Positions 25,901 to 35,132 are shown, counted from the first letter of the stretch. The stretch: DNA of 64,000 nt from CBDDCQ01 sp965226285 (GCA_965226285.1 CBDDCQ010000006.1:248001-312000), one strand, 5' to 3'. Notes: generated from the letters alone by a model not told the origin. Numbers and translations: made by a program.

Positions 25901-26101
25901 ATGAAACAATCAGAAATAAAAGAACTTCCTTTAAAAGATTTACAGGAGAAGTTAAACGAAAATAAGGGGTTATATTCAAAAATGAAGATGGAACATGCCA
26001 CTACTCCTTTAGAGAATCCAATGCAATTAAGGGCTATTAGAAAAACCATAGCGAGGCTTACTACTGAAATTTATAATAAAAAAATAAGTGAGTTAAATTA
26101 A
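25901..26101 (+). CDS. rpmC: 50S ribosomal protein L29
   Basis: A 66-residue two-helix protein: KQSEIKELPLKDLQEKLNEN and PMQLRAIRKTIARLTTEI. It is placed, as usual, between rplP and rpsQ, with 22 and 8 bp gaps. Confidence 0.95.
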   Translation: MKQSEIKELPLKDLQEKLNENKGLYSKMKMEHATTPLENPMQLRAIRKTIARLTTEIYNKKISELN

Positions 26102-26109
26102 TTATTGTA

Positions 26110-26364
26110 ATGGAGAGGAATTTAAGAAAAGAAAAGATAGGTGTTGTTACCAGTAACAAAATGAATAAATCTATAGTAGTGTCTGAGGTGAGAAAAGTAA
26201 AACATCCTATGTATGGTAAGTTTGTATTGAAAACCAAAAAATATGCTGCACACGATGAAGAAAATACTTGTAATATCGGAGATACTGTAAGAATAATGGA
26301 GACTAAACCTATGAGTAAAAATAAGTGTTGGAGATTAGTTGAAATAATAGAAAGAGCTAAGTAA
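26110..26364 (+). CDS. rpsQ: 30S ribosomal protein S17
   Basis: S17 (84 aa), an early-binding small-subunit protein of OB fold. Markers are RKEKIGVVTSNKMNKSIVV, HPMYGKFVLKTKKYAAHDE and GDTVRIMETKPMSKNKCWRL. One base separates it from rplN. Confidence 0.97.
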   Translation: MERNLRKEKIGVVTSNKMNKSIVVSEVRKVKHPMYGKFVLKTKKYAAHDEENTCNIGDTVRIMETKPMSKNKCWRLVEIIERAK

Positions 26365-26365
26365 T

Positions 26366-26734
26366 ATGTTACAACAAGAATCGAGATTAAAAGTAGCTGA
26401 TAATACGGGAGCTAAAGAGGTATTAGTTATTCGTGTGTTGGGAGGGACAAAAAAAAGATATGCCTCTGTAGGAGATAAAGTTGTAGTAACAGTAAAAGAA
26501 TCTACTCCTTCTGGTGCAGTAAAAAAAGGACAAGTTTCTACAGCTGTGGTAGTTCGAACTAAGAAAGAGCTAAGAAGAAAAAATGGCTCTTACATAAGAT
26601 TTGACGATAATGCTTGTATATTGTTGAACCCTACAGGGGAAATGAGAGGAACTCGTGTTTTTGGTCCTGTAGCTAGAGAGTTGAGAGATAAACAATTTAT
26701 GAAAGTTGTATCACTAGCACCTGAGGTGTTATAA
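26366..26734 (+). CDS. rplN: 50S ribosomal protein L14
   Basis: L14 (122 aa) forms a subunit bridge. MLQQESRLKVADNTGAKEVL, GSYIRFDDNACILLN and RGTRVFGPVARELRDKQFMK identify it. Confidence 0.98.
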   Translation: MLQQESRLKVADNTGAKEVLVIRVLGGTKKRYASVGDKVVVTVKESTPSGAVKKGQVSTAVVVRTKKELRRKNGSYIRFDDNACILLNPTGEMRGTRVFGPVARELRDKQFMKVVSLAPEVL

Positions 26735-26757
26735 TTTTTAAATTGTAATTTGGAGAA

Positions 26758-27075
26758 ATGATAAAGTTAAGAATAAAAACAGGGGATACTGTAAAAGTTA
26801 TAGCAGGAGCTTCTAAGGGAAAAGAAGGGAAAGTAACAAAGGTTATCAAAGATAATAGGAAAATAGTGGTGGAAGGTGTAAATGTGGTATCTAAACATAT
26901 TAAACCCAGTGCTCAAAATACACAAGGTAAAATAGAAAAAGTAGAAGCACCTATCCATATATCCAATGTTTCTCTATTAGATCCTAAATCTGGAGAACCT
27001 ACTAGAGTCGGTTATAAGATAGATGATCATGGAAGAAAGGTTAGATATTCAAAAAAATCAGGAGAAATAATATAA
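26758..27075 (+). CDS. rplX: 50S ribosomal protein L24
   Basis: L24 (105 aa) starts large-subunit assembly and carries a KOW motif (TGDTVKVIAGASKGKEGKVT), then VEGVNVVSKHIKPSAQNTQG and the C-terminal KVRYSKKSGEII. Its stop codon overlaps the rplE start by one base. Confidence 0.97.
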   Translation: MIKLRIKTGDTVKVIAGASKGKEGKVTKVIKDNRKIVVEGVNVVSKHIKPSAQNTQGKIEKVEAPIHISNVSLLDPKSGEPTRVGYKIDDHGRKVRYSKKSGEII

Positions 27076-27632
27076 TGGCTTATATACCTAGATTACAAGA
27101 GAAATACAAGAATGAGGTAACAAAGAACCTCAGAAAGAAGTTTAATTATAAAAATATAATGGAGCTTCCTAAATTGGAGAAGATAGTTATTAGCCAAGGT
27201 TTAGGAGCAGCAATAGCTGATAAAAAGCTCTTGGAGTATGCTGTTGATGAAATGACTAAGATTTCAGGCCAAAAGACTATTACTACAGTGTCTAAAAAGG
27301 ATGTTGCTTCCTTTAAATTGCGTAAGGGAATGGCTATAGGAGCAAAAGTAACTTTGAGAAGAGTAAAAATGTATGAATTTTTAGATAGATTAATTACTGT
27401 GGCTATACCTAGAATTAGAGACTTTAGAGGGATTGACCCTAAAGGTTTTGACGGTAGAGGTAACTTTAATATGGGAATTTCTGAACAAATTATATTTCCT
27501 GAGATAGATATAGATAAAGTAAATAAAATAACAGGCATGGATATTACTTTTGTTACTACTTCTAAGACAAATGAAGAGGCAAAAGAACTGTTGGAATCCT
27601 TTGGATTTCCATTTAAAAAAGATAGTAAGTAA
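27075..27632 (+). CDS. rplE: 50S ribosomal protein L5
   Basis: L5 (185 aa) binds 5S rRNA. MAYIPRLQEKYKNEVTKNL, GQKTITTVSKKDVASFKLRK, PRIRDFRGIDPKGFDGRGNF and the FPEIDIDKV region are typical. It overlaps both neighbours by one base. Confidence 0.98.
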   Translation: MAYIPRLQEKYKNEVTKNLRKKFNYKNIMELPKLEKIVISQGLGAAIADKKLLEYAVDEMTKISGQKTITTVSKKDVASFKLRKGMAIGAKVTLRRVKMYEFLDRLITVAIPRIRDFRGIDPKGFDGRGNFNMGISEQIIFPEIDIDKVNKITGMDITFVTTSKTNEEAKELLESFGFPFKKDSK

Positions 27633-27901
27633 TGGCAAAAGAATCAATGAAAGCTCGTGAAATAAAAAGAGCTAAATTAGTGGCTAAATATGCTACAAAG
27701 AGAAAAGAATTAAAAGAAAAGGGAGATTATGAAGCATTGCAAAAATTACCTAAAAATGCTTCTCCGGTGAGAAAGCACAATAGATGTAAACTTACGGGGA
27801 GACCAAAGGGTTATATGAGACAGTTTGGTATCTCTCGTGTGATGTTTAGAGAGATGGCTAATGCAGGTTTGATTCCTGGAGTAAAAAAAGCTAGTTGGTA
27901 G
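27632..27901 (+). CDS. rpsN: 30S ribosomal protein S14 (zinc-free form)
   Basis: S14 (89 aa) is of the longer form without the CxxC zinc ribbon: only one Cys is present (HNRCKLTGRPKGYMRQFGIS). The C terminus MANAGLIPGVKKASW is normal. Confidence 0.97.
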   Translation: MAKESMKAREIKRAKLVAKYATKRKELKEKGDYEALQKLPKNASPVRKHNRCKLTGRPKGYMRQFGISRVMFREMANAGLIPGVKKASW

Positions 27902-27928
27902 TTTAACTAAAAAAATAATAAAAGAAAA

Positions 27929-28333
27929 ATGGTAATAGACCCCATTTCAGATTATCTTACAAGAGTTAGGAATGCTATTATGGCAGGGCATAGAGTAGTA
28001 GAGATACCTTTGTCTAATCTAAAGAAAGAAATTACGAAAATATTATTTGATCAAGGCTATATATTAGCATATAAATTGGAAAATGAAAATATACCCAGTA
28101 AAAAAACTATAAAAATAGCCTTAAAATATGATAAACTAACTAAAGAATCAGCCATAAGAGAATTGAAACGCGTAAGTAAACCAGGACTTAGAAAATATTC
28201 GGCTTCAGTTGATATACCTAGAGTTCTTAATGGAATGGGTATTGCTATATTATCTACATCTAGAGGTGTGATGACTGGTAAACAAGCAAAACAAGAGAAT
28301 ATAGGGGGTGAAGTATTGTGTTATATATATTAA
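27929..28333 (+). CDS. rpsH: 30S ribosomal protein S8
   Basis: S8 (134 aa) binds the central 16S domain and in other bacteria represses its own operon. DPISDYLTRVRNAIMAGH, the basic SKPGLRKYS, and the C-terminal GIAILSTSRGVMTGKQAK and GGEVLCYIY are conserved. Confidence 0.97.
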   Translation: MVIDPISDYLTRVRNAIMAGHRVVEIPLSNLKKEITKILFDQGYILAYKLENENIPSKKTIKIALKYDKLTKESAIRELKRVSKPGLRKYSASVDIPRVLNGMGIAILSTSRGVMTGKQAKQENIGGEVLCYIY

Positions 28334-28361
28334 TTTAAAAAGACTTTACAAATATTAAAAA

Positions 28362-28904
28362 ATGTCTAGAATTGGAAAAAATCCTATTGTTATCCCTGAA
28401 GGTGTTGAAGTAAATATAGATTCAAATACAGTAATAGTTAAGGGTAAATTGGGTACACTTACTCAAGAAGTAAAAGAAGTAAGTGTGAACATAGATGAAA
28501 ATAAGGTGATATTAACTCGATCTTCGGATAATAAAAATCACAGAGCATTACATGGATTGTATCGTTCTTTGATAGCCAATATGGTAGAGGGAGTATCTAA
28601 AGGATTTACAAAAGAACTAGAATTAGTTGGAGTAGGTTATAGGGCTTCTCATCAAGGGCAAAATTTAGATATGTCTTTAGGGTTCTCCCATGGTATATTA
28701 ATAGGTTTGCCAAGTGAGATTAAATTAGAGACAGTATCACAAAAAGGTAAAAATCCAATAGTGAAATTGACCTCTCACGATAAGCAATTATTAGGTATGG
28801 TAGCTGCTAAAATAAGGTTATTTAGGAAACCTGAACCATATAAAGGTAAGGGCATTAGGTTTGTAGGAGAACACATTAGAAGAAAAGCAGGCAAAAAGGC
28901 TTAA
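28362..28904 (+). CDS. rplF: 50S ribosomal protein L6
   Basis: L6 (180 aa) with its two repeated domains: MSRIGKNPIVIPEGVEVNI, VSKGFTKELELVGVGYRASH and the terminal PEPYKGKGIRFVGEHIRRKA. Confidence 0.98.
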   Translation: MSRIGKNPIVIPEGVEVNIDSNTVIVKGKLGTLTQEVKEVSVNIDENKVILTRSSDNKNHRALHGLYRSLIANMVEGVSKGFTKELELVGVGYRASHQGQNLDMSLGFSHGILIGLPSEIKLETVSQKGKNPIVKLTSHDKQLLGMVAAKIRLFRKPEPYKGKGIRFVGEHIRRKAGKKA

Positions 28905-28925
28905 TTTTATTATAATATTTTTATT

Positions 28926-29282
28926 ATGGTATTGACAAAACAACATAGGAGACAGAGAATAAAGAAAAGAATTCGTAAGACAATTTCGGGTACTTTAGAA
29001 AAACCAAGACTTACGGTGTTTAGAAGTAATAAAGAAATTTATGTTCAATTAATAGATGATACATTAGGTAAAACAATCGTATCGACTTCATCTAAGGCTA
29101 AAGATATTCAAACGGATAAAATGAATAAAACAAAAGTTGCAAGTTTAGTAGGACAAAAACTAGCAGAAAAAGCACTAGAGAGTGGGATAACTAATTGTAG
29201 TTTTGATAGAAACGGGTATTTATATCATGGGAGAGTAAAATCTTTGGCGGAAGGAGCTAGAGAAAAAGGCTTAAAATTCTAA
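28926..29282 (+). CDS. rplR: 50S ribosomal protein L18
   Basis: L18 (118 aa) binds 5S rRNA. KPRLTVFRSNKEIYVQLIDD, GQKLAEKALESGI and FDRNGYLYHGRVKSLAEGAR are family signatures. Confidence 0.97.
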   Translation: MVLTKQHRRQRIKKRIRKTISGTLEKPRLTVFRSNKEIYVQLIDDTLGKTIVSTSSKAKDIQTDKMNKTKVASLVGQKLAEKALESGITNCSFDRNGYLYHGRVKSLAEGAREKGLKF

Positions 29283-29288
29283 AGAATA

Positions 29289-29807
29289 ATGTTAGGAGTA
29301 AATAATGTAAATAGAGTAAAACCAAAGGAGGGATTAGTAGATCGTTTGGTCGCTGTACAAAGAGTGACTAAAGTAACAAAAGGAGGTAGAACTTTTGGTT
29401 TTTCTGCCATGGTTGTAGTAGGAGATGAAAAGGGAGTAGTGGGATATGGTTTGGGTAAATCTAAGGAGGTATCGGAAGCTATAGCAAAAGGAATAGAAGA
29501 AGCTAAAAAGAATTTAGTGAAGGTGCCTTTAATTAAAGGTACTATACCACATGAACAGGAGGTGAAATATGGTGGTGCTAGGGTTTTTATTAGACCTGCG
29601 TCGAATGGTACAGGTGTGATAGCCGGAGGTGCTGTAAGAGCAGTACTTGAAACGGTAGGAGTAAAAGATATATTATCTAAGTGTAAAGGTTCATCTAATC
29701 CTCATAATGCTGTGAAAGCAACTGTTAAGGCATTATTGTCTTTGAGAACGGCAAATGAAGTAGCTAAGTATAGGGGGATCTCTTTAGATAAAGTATTTAA
29801 AAGTTAA
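29289..29807 (+). CDS. rpsE: 30S ribosomal protein S5
   Basis: S5 (172 aa) affects decoding accuracy. KEGLVDRLVAVQRVTKVTKG, GGRTFGFSAMVVVGDEKGVV and ARVFIRPASNGTGVIAGGAV identify it. Confidence 0.98.
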   Translation: MLGVNNVNRVKPKEGLVDRLVAVQRVTKVTKGGRTFGFSAMVVVGDEKGVVGYGLGKSKEVSEAIAKGIEEAKKNLVKVPLIKGTIPHEQEVKYGGARVFIRPASNGTGVIAGGAVRAVLETVGVKDILSKCKGSSNPHNAVKATVKALLSLRTANEVAKYRGISLDKVFKS

Positions 29808-29825
29808 TTTTTATATAAAGGAGTT

Positions 29826-30002
29826 ATGGCAAAGATAAGAGTTAAAAAGATTAAAAGTGCTATCAATCGTCCATTAGACCAAAAGAGAACATTGTTAGCA
29901 TTGGGTTTGAAAAAGATTAATCAAATGAAAGAACACGAAGATACTCCTCAAATCTTAGGTATGATTAATAAAGTAAGTCATTTAGTTTCAGTAGAAAAAT
30001 AA
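29826..30002 (+). CDS. rpmD: 50S ribosomal protein L30
   Basis: A short gene of 58 codons starting MAKIRVKKIKSAINRPLDQK, with TLLALGLKKINQMKEHEDTP and ending in SHLVSVEK. Order between rpsE and rplO, with 18 and 21 bp gaps, confirms L30. Confidence 0.96.
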   Translation: MAKIRVKKIKSAINRPLDQKRTLLALGLKKINQMKEHEDTPQILGMINKVSHLVSVEK

Positions 30003-30023
30003 AATTCTTTATAATTATAAAAG

Positions 30024-30476
30024 ATGGATTTAAGTACATTAAAACCTGCACAGGGTTCTGTAAAAAAGAGTAAAAGAATTGCAAGAGGACAAGGTTCTGG
30101 AAAAGGAGGAACTTCAACTAGAGGGCATAAAGGAGCTAAATCTCGATCTGGATATTCTAAAAAAATAGGTTTTGAAGGAGGACAAATGCCACTTCAAAGA
30201 AGAATACCTAAATATGGGTTTACCAATATCAATAGGAAAAAATACACAGGTATAAATCTGGATGTATTACAAAAGTTAGTGGATGATAAAAAAATTATTA
30301 AAGAAGTTACCTTAGATTTGTTAGTAGCAAATGGATTAGTTGGGAAAAATGATTTGGTTAAGATATTAGGTAGAGGGGAATTGAAATCAGCTTTAAAGGT
30401 TTCTGTGCATAAATTTACAGAAACAGCAGTTAAGACTATAGAGAAATCAGGAGGAGAAGTAATCGTTTTATCTTAG
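30024..30476 (+). CDS. rplO: 50S ribosomal protein L15
   Basis: L15 (150 aa) is a late assembly protein. LSTLKPAQGSVKKSKRIARG, GSGKGGTSTRGHKGAKSRSG and FEGGQMPLQRRIPKYGFTN are diagnostic. It is 2 bp upstream of secY. Confidence 0.98.
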   Translation: MDLSTLKPAQGSVKKSKRIARGQGSGKGGTSTRGHKGAKSRSGYSKKIGFEGGQMPLQRRIPKYGFTNINRKKYTGINLDVLQKLVDDKKIIKEVTLDLLVANGLVGKNDLVKILGRGELKSALKVSVHKFTETAVKTIEKSGGEVIVLS

Positions 30477-30478
30477 GT

Positions 30479-31804
30479 ATGAAAAAATTTATAAATACGA
30501 TAAGCAATATTTGGAAGATAGAGGAATTAAGAACAAGAATCTTATTCACTCTGGGTCTTCTTCTTGTATATAGGTTTGGATCTTATATACCTCTTCCGGG
30601 TATAGATCCTACACAGTTGAGTGCTTTAGAAAGTAAAACATCAGAAGGCTTATTAGGTTTACTTAATGCTTTTACAGGAGGTGCTTTTGCTAAAGCATCA
30701 GTTTTGGCTTTGGGTATTATGCCATATATTTCAGCTTCTATTGTGTTACAATTAGCAGGTATGGTAGTGCCTACTATACAAAAGATGCAAAAAGAAGGTG
30801 AAAGTGGAAGAAAGAAGATGAACCAATTGACTAGATGGTTGACCATAGTAATTACTTTACTTCAAGGTCCTGCATATATTACCTCTATTAGAATGATGTT
30901 ACCTGAAAGTGCTATTCTTTTAGGAGATGGTATATTTTGGTTTTCATCTATAGTGATATTAGTTACAGGCACGATATTTACAATGTGGCTAGGTGAAAAG
31001 ATTACAGATAAAGGTATAGGTAATGGAATCTCTCTTTTAATTACTGTAGGTATTATTGCAAGGTTTCCAGCGTCCTTTGTACAGGAGTTTGTTTCTAAAA
31101 TGGGACAGGCTACGGGAGGACCTGTTATTGTATTATTGGAGGTTGTAATTTGGCTTATTGTAATACTATTATCTATATTATTAGTTCAAGGTGTGAGAAA
31201 AATACCTGTTCAATATGCTAAGCAAGTTAGCGCAGGTTCAATGTCTTCTTCGGTATCTAGACAATATATACCCCTTAAAGTAAATGCTTCGGGAGTAATG
31301 CCTATTATTTTTGCACAGGCTATTATGTTTTTACCAGTGCAATTATTGTCATTATCCGATGCAGATTCTATGCAAAGTATGGCTTCAATATTTTCTGATA
31401 TTAATGGTTTTTGGTATAATTTTGTGTTTGCTTTATTGATAGTCTTATTTACATATTTTTATACTGCTATTAGTGTACCTACTAATCAAATGGCTGATGA
31501 TATGAAAAGAAATGGAGGCTTTATTCCGGGAACTAGACCTGGTTCTGATACAGCCGAATTATTAGATAAAATAATGTCTAGAATTACATTTCCAGGTTCA
31601 TTATTTTTAGCAATTATAGCTATACTTCCTGCAATAGTATCTCAAATGGGAGTAACTCAAGGTTTTGCGCTATTTTTTGGAGGAACATCGCTGTTAATTA
31701 TGGTGGGAGTAGTTTTAGATACACTTCAGCAAATCAATTCGTATTTACTTGTTCGTAACTATGATGGTTTAATGAATGTAGGAAAATTAAAAGGAAGAAT
31801 ATAA
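30479..31804 (+). CDS. secY: Protein translocase subunit SecY
   Basis: SecY (441 aa) is the central membrane channel of the Sec system and works with SecE, SecG and SecA. Ten hydrophobic segments can be followed. Family motifs include FGSYIPLPGID, LGIMPYISASIVLQL, the plug region GGAFAKASVLAL, GIGNGISLLI, and SGVMPIIFAQA with NGGFIPGTRPG towards the C terminus. It keeps the standard place after rplO. The stop codon overlaps the infA start by one base. Confidence 0.98.
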   Translation: MKKFINTISNIWKIEELRTRILFTLGLLLVYRFGSYIPLPGIDPTQLSALESKTSEGLLGLLNAFTGGAFAKASVLALGIMPYISASIVLQLAGMVVPTIQKMQKEGESGRKKMNQLTRWLTIVITLLQGPAYITSIRMMLPESAILLGDGIFWFSSIVILVTGTIFTMWLGEKITDKGIGNGISLLITVGIIARFPASFVQEFVSKMGQATGGPVIVLLEVVIWLIVILLSILLVQGVRKIPVQYAKQVSAGSMSSSVSRQYIPLKVNASGVMPIIFAQAIMFLPVQLLSLSDADSMQSMASIFSDINGFWYNFVFALLIVLFTYFYTAISVPTNQMADDMKRNGGFIPGTRPGSDTAELLDKIMSRITFPGSLFLAIIAILPAIVSQMGVTQGFALFFGGTSLLIMVGVVLDTLQQINSYLLVRNYDGLMNVGKLKGRI

Positions 31805-32019
31805 TGGCAAAACAATCTGCAATAGAGCAGGATGGAACCATTGTAGAAGCATTGTCTAATGCAATGTTTAAAGTGGAGTTGCAAAATGGTCATGTAGTAA
31901 CGGCTCATATATCAGGTAAGATGAGAATGCACTATATTAGATTGCTTCCAGGAGATAAGGTGAAAATAGAAATGTCTCCTTATGATTTGACAAAAGGTAG
32001 AATAACTTATAGGTATTAA
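31804..32019 (+). CDS. infA: Translation initiation factor IF-1
   Basis: IF-1 (71 aa) is a single OB-fold domain: EQDGTIVEALSNAMFKVELQ, GHVVTAHISGKMRMHYIRLL and the C-terminal SPYDLTKGRITYRY. secY is followed directly by infA here, without adk or map. Confidence 0.98.
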   Translation: MAKQSAIEQDGTIVEALSNAMFKVELQNGHVVTAHISGKMRMHYIRLLPGDKVKIEMSPYDLTKGRITYRY

Positions 32020-32031
32020 AAAATAGAAATA

Positions 32032-32148
32032 ATGAAAGTAAGAGCATCAGTAAAAAAGAGAAGTGAGGATTGTGTAGTTGTAAAGAGAAAAGGTAGCGTT
32101 TATGTAATTAATAAAAAAAACCCAAGATTTAAACAAAGACAAGGTTAA
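32032..32148 (+). CDS. rpmJ: 50S ribosomal protein L36 (zinc-free form)
   Basis: A 38-codon gene starting MKVRASVKKRSEDCVVVKRK and ending KKNPRFKQRQG. Only one Cys is present, so the zinc ribbon of the classic form is absent. It lies between infA and rpsM, as expected. Confidence 0.95.
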   Translation: MKVRASVKKRSEDCVVVKRKGSVYVINKKNPRFKQRQG

Positions 32149-32171
32149 TTAAACAATAAAAATAAAATCTT

Positions 32172-32546
32172 ATGGCAAGGATTGCAGGAGTAGATTTACC
32201 AAAGGGAAAAAGAGGAGTGATAGGACTTACCTATGTTTATGGTGTAGGTAGGAGTAGAGCTAGTAAAATTTTAGCATCTGCAGGAGTAGATGAAAATGTA
32301 AAAGTTAATGATTGGACAGATGATCAATTATCGTCTATCAGAGAGCAGGTATCATCTTATACTTTAGAAGGGGAATTGCGTTCTGAAGTTCAATTAAATA
32401 TTAAAAGATTGATGGATATAGGATGTTATAGAGGTATTCGTCATAGAGTAGCCCTTCCTCTTAGAGGTCAAAGAACAAAAAATAATTCAAGAACTAGAAA
32501 AGGTAGAAGAAAGACTGTTGCAAATAAAAAGAAAGCTACTAAATAA
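32172..32546 (+). CDS. rpsM: 30S ribosomal protein S13
   Basis: S13 (124 aa) contacts the P-site tRNA. MARIAGVDLPKGKRGVIGLT, YVYGVGRSRASKIL and HRVALPLRGQRTKNNSRTRK are conserved. It starts the alpha section with rpsK, rpsD, rpoA and rplQ. Confidence 0.98.
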   Translation: MARIAGVDLPKGKRGVIGLTYVYGVGRSRASKILASAGVDENVKVNDWTDDQLSSIREQVSSYTLEGELRSEVQLNIKRLMDIGCYRGIRHRVALPLRGQRTKNNSRTRKGRRKTVANKKKATK

Positions 32547-32562
32547 TATATATTAAAATCTT

Positions 32563-32946
32563 ATGGCTAAAACTAATAATAAAAAAAGAAAGGTAAACGT
32601 AGAAGCAGTAGGTGAGGCGCATATTAAGGCATCTTTCAATAATATTATCATATCTTTAACTAATAGAGCAGGAGAAGTTATTTCTTGGTCTTCGGCAGGA
32701 AAAATGGGATTTAGAGGTGCAAAGAAGAATACTCCTTATGCGGCTCAAGTTGCTGCTAAAGATTGTTCAAAGTTGGCTTTAGAGACAGGCTTAAAGAAAG
32801 TAAGAGTATTTGTAAAAGGTCCTGGTAATGGTAGGGAGGCTGCTATAAGAGCAATTCATGAGACAGGAATAGAGGTAATGGCCATTATAGATGTAACACC
32901 TTTACCTCATAATGGATGTAGGCCACCAAAAAGAAGAAGAGTTTAA
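32563..32946 (+). CDS. rpsK: 30S ribosomal protein S11
   Basis: S11 (127 aa) of the platform. AHIKASFNNIIISLTNRAGE, GAKKNTPYAAQVAAKD, FVKGPGNGREAAIRAI and the end PHNGCRPPKRRRV identify it. Confidence 0.98.
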   Translation: MAKTNNKKRKVNVEAVGEAHIKASFNNIIISLTNRAGEVISWSSAGKMGFRGAKKNTPYAAQVAAKDCSKLALETGLKKVRVFVKGPGNGREAAIRAIHETGIEVMAIIDVTPLPHNGCRPPKRRRV

Positions 32947-32972
32947 GTAATTTAGATAAAATAGAATTAAAA

Positions 32973-33578
32973 ATGGCAAGATATACTGGTCCAAAAACTA
33001 AGATCGCACGTAAGTTTGGAGAACCTATATTTGGAGAAGATAAGTATTTTGATAGAAGAAAATATCCTCCAGGTCAGCATGGTCCTAATAGAAGGAGAGG
33101 AAAAAAATCAGATTATGCTGTTCAGTTACAAGAGAAACAAAAAGCTAAATATACTTATGGTATATTAGAAAAACAGTTTGCAAATTTGTTTAAAAAAGCT
33201 TCTAGAAGTAAGGGAATTACAGGTGAGATTCTATTACAACTTTGTGAGTCTAGATTGGATAATGTAGTTTATAGAATGGGGATAGCATCTACTAGAAGGG
33301 GGGCTCGTCAGTTAGTTTCACATTGTCATATTACAGTAGATGGTTCAGTGGTTAATATTCCTTCGTATACTTTGAAGGCAGGTCAAAAGGTAGGTGTTCG
33401 CGAAAAATCTAAATCACTGGAAGTGATAGAAGAATCGTTGGCTAAACATAAATCTCACTATGATTGGATTAATTGGAACTCAGATACCAAGATTGGAACT
33501 TTTGTATCTACACCTGAAAGGGTTCAGATACCAGAGAATATTAAAGAACAGTTAATAGTTGAGTTGTACTCTAAATAA
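32973..33578 (+). CDS. rpsD: 30S ribosomal protein S4
   Basis: S4 (201 aa) nucleates small-subunit assembly. MARYTGPKTKIARKFGEPIF, PGQHGPNRRRGKKSDYAVQL and the S4 RNA-binding domain (LCESRLDNVVYRMGIASTRR, GARQLVSHCHITVDG) are present. No zinc cysteines are seen at the N terminus. Confidence 0.98.
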   Translation: MARYTGPKTKIARKFGEPIFGEDKYFDRRKYPPGQHGPNRRRGKKSDYAVQLQEKQKAKYTYGILEKQFANLFKKASRSKGITGEILLQLCESRLDNVVYRMGIASTRRGARQLVSHCHITVDGSVVNIPSYTLKAGQKVGVREKSKSLEVIEESLAKHKSHYDWINWNSDTKIGTFVSTPERVQIPENIKEQLIVELYSK

Positions 33579-33599
33579 TAGATAGAAAAAAATAAATCA

Positions 33600-34583
33600 A
33601 TGGTAATTTTAAATTTTCAGAAACCAAATAAAGTTTTAATGAATAGTTCTGATGATTTTTCAGCGCAGGTTGAATTTAAACCATTAGAACCAGGTTATGG
33701 GCTTACTATAGGTAATGCTATAAGAAGAGTACTGTTGTCTTCATTAGAAGGATACGCAATTACTTCAATAAATATAGAAGGTGTACATCATGAGTTTTCT
33801 ACTATTAGTGGGTTAGTAGAAGATGTTACAGAAATTATTTTAAATTTGAAGCAAGTTCGCTTTAAACAAAAAGTAAAAGGAATAGATAATGAAACGGTAT
33901 CTGTGGTAGTAGTAGATAAACAACAATTAACGGCTAGAGATATAGGTAGTTTTATGACTGGTTTTGAGGTGTTGAATCCGAATTTAGTAATTTGTAACAT
34001 GAATTCATCAGTAAAACTTAAATTTAATATTACAATAAATAAAGGTAGAGGTTTTGTAAACTCAGAGGAAAATAGGCTTCCTATATCTGCTCCTAAAGGA
34101 ACAATAGTTATGGATTCTATTTTTACGCCTATAAAAAATGTAAAATATAAGATAGAGAATTATAGGGTAGAGCAAAAAACAGATTATGAGAAATTAATCA
34201 TAGATGTAGATACAGATGGTTCTATAAGTGTAAAAGATGCTCTAACTGAAGCAGCAAAGATATTGATACATCATTTTATGTTATTTTCAGATGAAAAGAT
34301 TACTTTAGAATCGGAAGATGTATCAGCGATGGAAACATATAATGAGGAAGTACTTCATATGAGACAACTGTTACAATCTAAATTAACTGATTTAGATTTA
34401 TCTGTAAGGGCATTAAATTGTTTAAAAATAGCAGAGATAGATACTTTAGGGGAGTTAATAGCTTATAATAAGGAAGATTTGATGAAGTTCCGTAATTTTG
34501 GTAGAAAATCCTTAATAGAATTGGAAAACTTAGTAGAAGAAAAGAAACTGAGTTTTGGAATGGATATAAGTAAATATGAATAG
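33600..34583 (+). CDS. rpoA: DNA-directed RNA polymerase subunit alpha
   Basis: The alpha chain (327 aa) starts RNA polymerase assembly. The N-terminal domain carries PLEPGYGLTIGNAIRRVLLS and EFSTISGLVEDVTEIILNLK. A linker rich in acidic residues follows near 245. The C-terminal DNA-binding domain (LSVRALNCLKIAEIDTLGEL, FGRKSLIELENLVEE) covers about 255-320. It is between rpsD and rplQ. Confidence 0.98.
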   Translation: MVILNFQKPNKVLMNSSDDFSAQVEFKPLEPGYGLTIGNAIRRVLLSSLEGYAITSINIEGVHHEFSTISGLVEDVTEIILNLKQVRFKQKVKGIDNETVSVVVVDKQQLTARDIGSFMTGFEVLNPNLVICNMNSSVKLKFNITINKGRGFVNSEENRLPISAPKGTIVMDSIFTPIKNVKYKIENYRVEQKTDYEKLIIDVDTDGSISVKDALTEAAKILIHHFMLFSDEKITLESEDVSAMETYNEEVLHMRQLLQSKLTDLDLSVRALNCLKIAEIDTLGELIAYNKEDLMKFRNFGRKSLIELENLVEEKKLSFGMDISKYE

Positions 34584-34616
34584 GGTAATAATCCCTGAAA
34601 ATTATATATTTAAGAA

Positions 34617-35132
34617 ATGAGACACGGTAAAAAGTTTAATCACTTAAGTAGAAACTCTGCACATAGAAAAGCAATGTTATCTAATATGGCTTGTTCTTTG
34701 ATAGACCACAAGAGAATTACTACTACGTTAGCTAAAGCTAAGGCATTAAAAAAATATGTGGAACCTTTGATTACTAAGTCAAAGATTGATACAACTCACT
34801 CTAGAAGAGTAGTATTTAGTTATTTAAAGAATAAGTATACTGTTACTGAATTATTCAAAGAAGTATCAGTAAAAGTAGGAGATAGACCCGGAGGATATAC
34901 TCGTATTATTAAGTTAGGAAACCGGTTAGGAGATAATGCACAAATTTGTATGATAGAGTTGGTGGACTATAATGACTTATATACTGCTAATAAGGGAGTT
35001 ACCAAATCCGTTAAACCTGCTACTAGAAGAAGTAGAAAAAAGAAAACCACTACTGATAATATAAAAACAGCATCACCAGAAACGCGAGAGAAGTCATCTC
35101 GTGAGACTGAAGAAGGTAATACAGAAGATTAA
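34617..35132 (+). CDS. rplQ: 50S ribosomal protein L17 with a C-terminal extension
   Basis: The first 120 or so residues are standard L17: MRHGKKFNHLSRNSAHRKAM, ITTTLAKAKALKKYVEPLIT and GDRPGGYTRIIKLGNRLGDN. After that comes an extension of about 50 residues rich in Lys, Thr and Glu (RRSRKKKTTTDN, TEEGNTED), low in complexity. It ends the supercluster. Confidence 0.96.
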   Translation: MRHGKKFNHLSRNSAHRKAMLSNMACSLIDHKRITTTLAKAKALKKYVEPLITKSKIDTTHSRRVVFSYLKNKYTVTELFKEVSVKVGDRPGGYTRIIKLGNRLGDNAQICMIELVDYNDLYTANKGVTKSVKPATRRSRKKKTTTDNIKTASPETREKSSRETEEGNTED

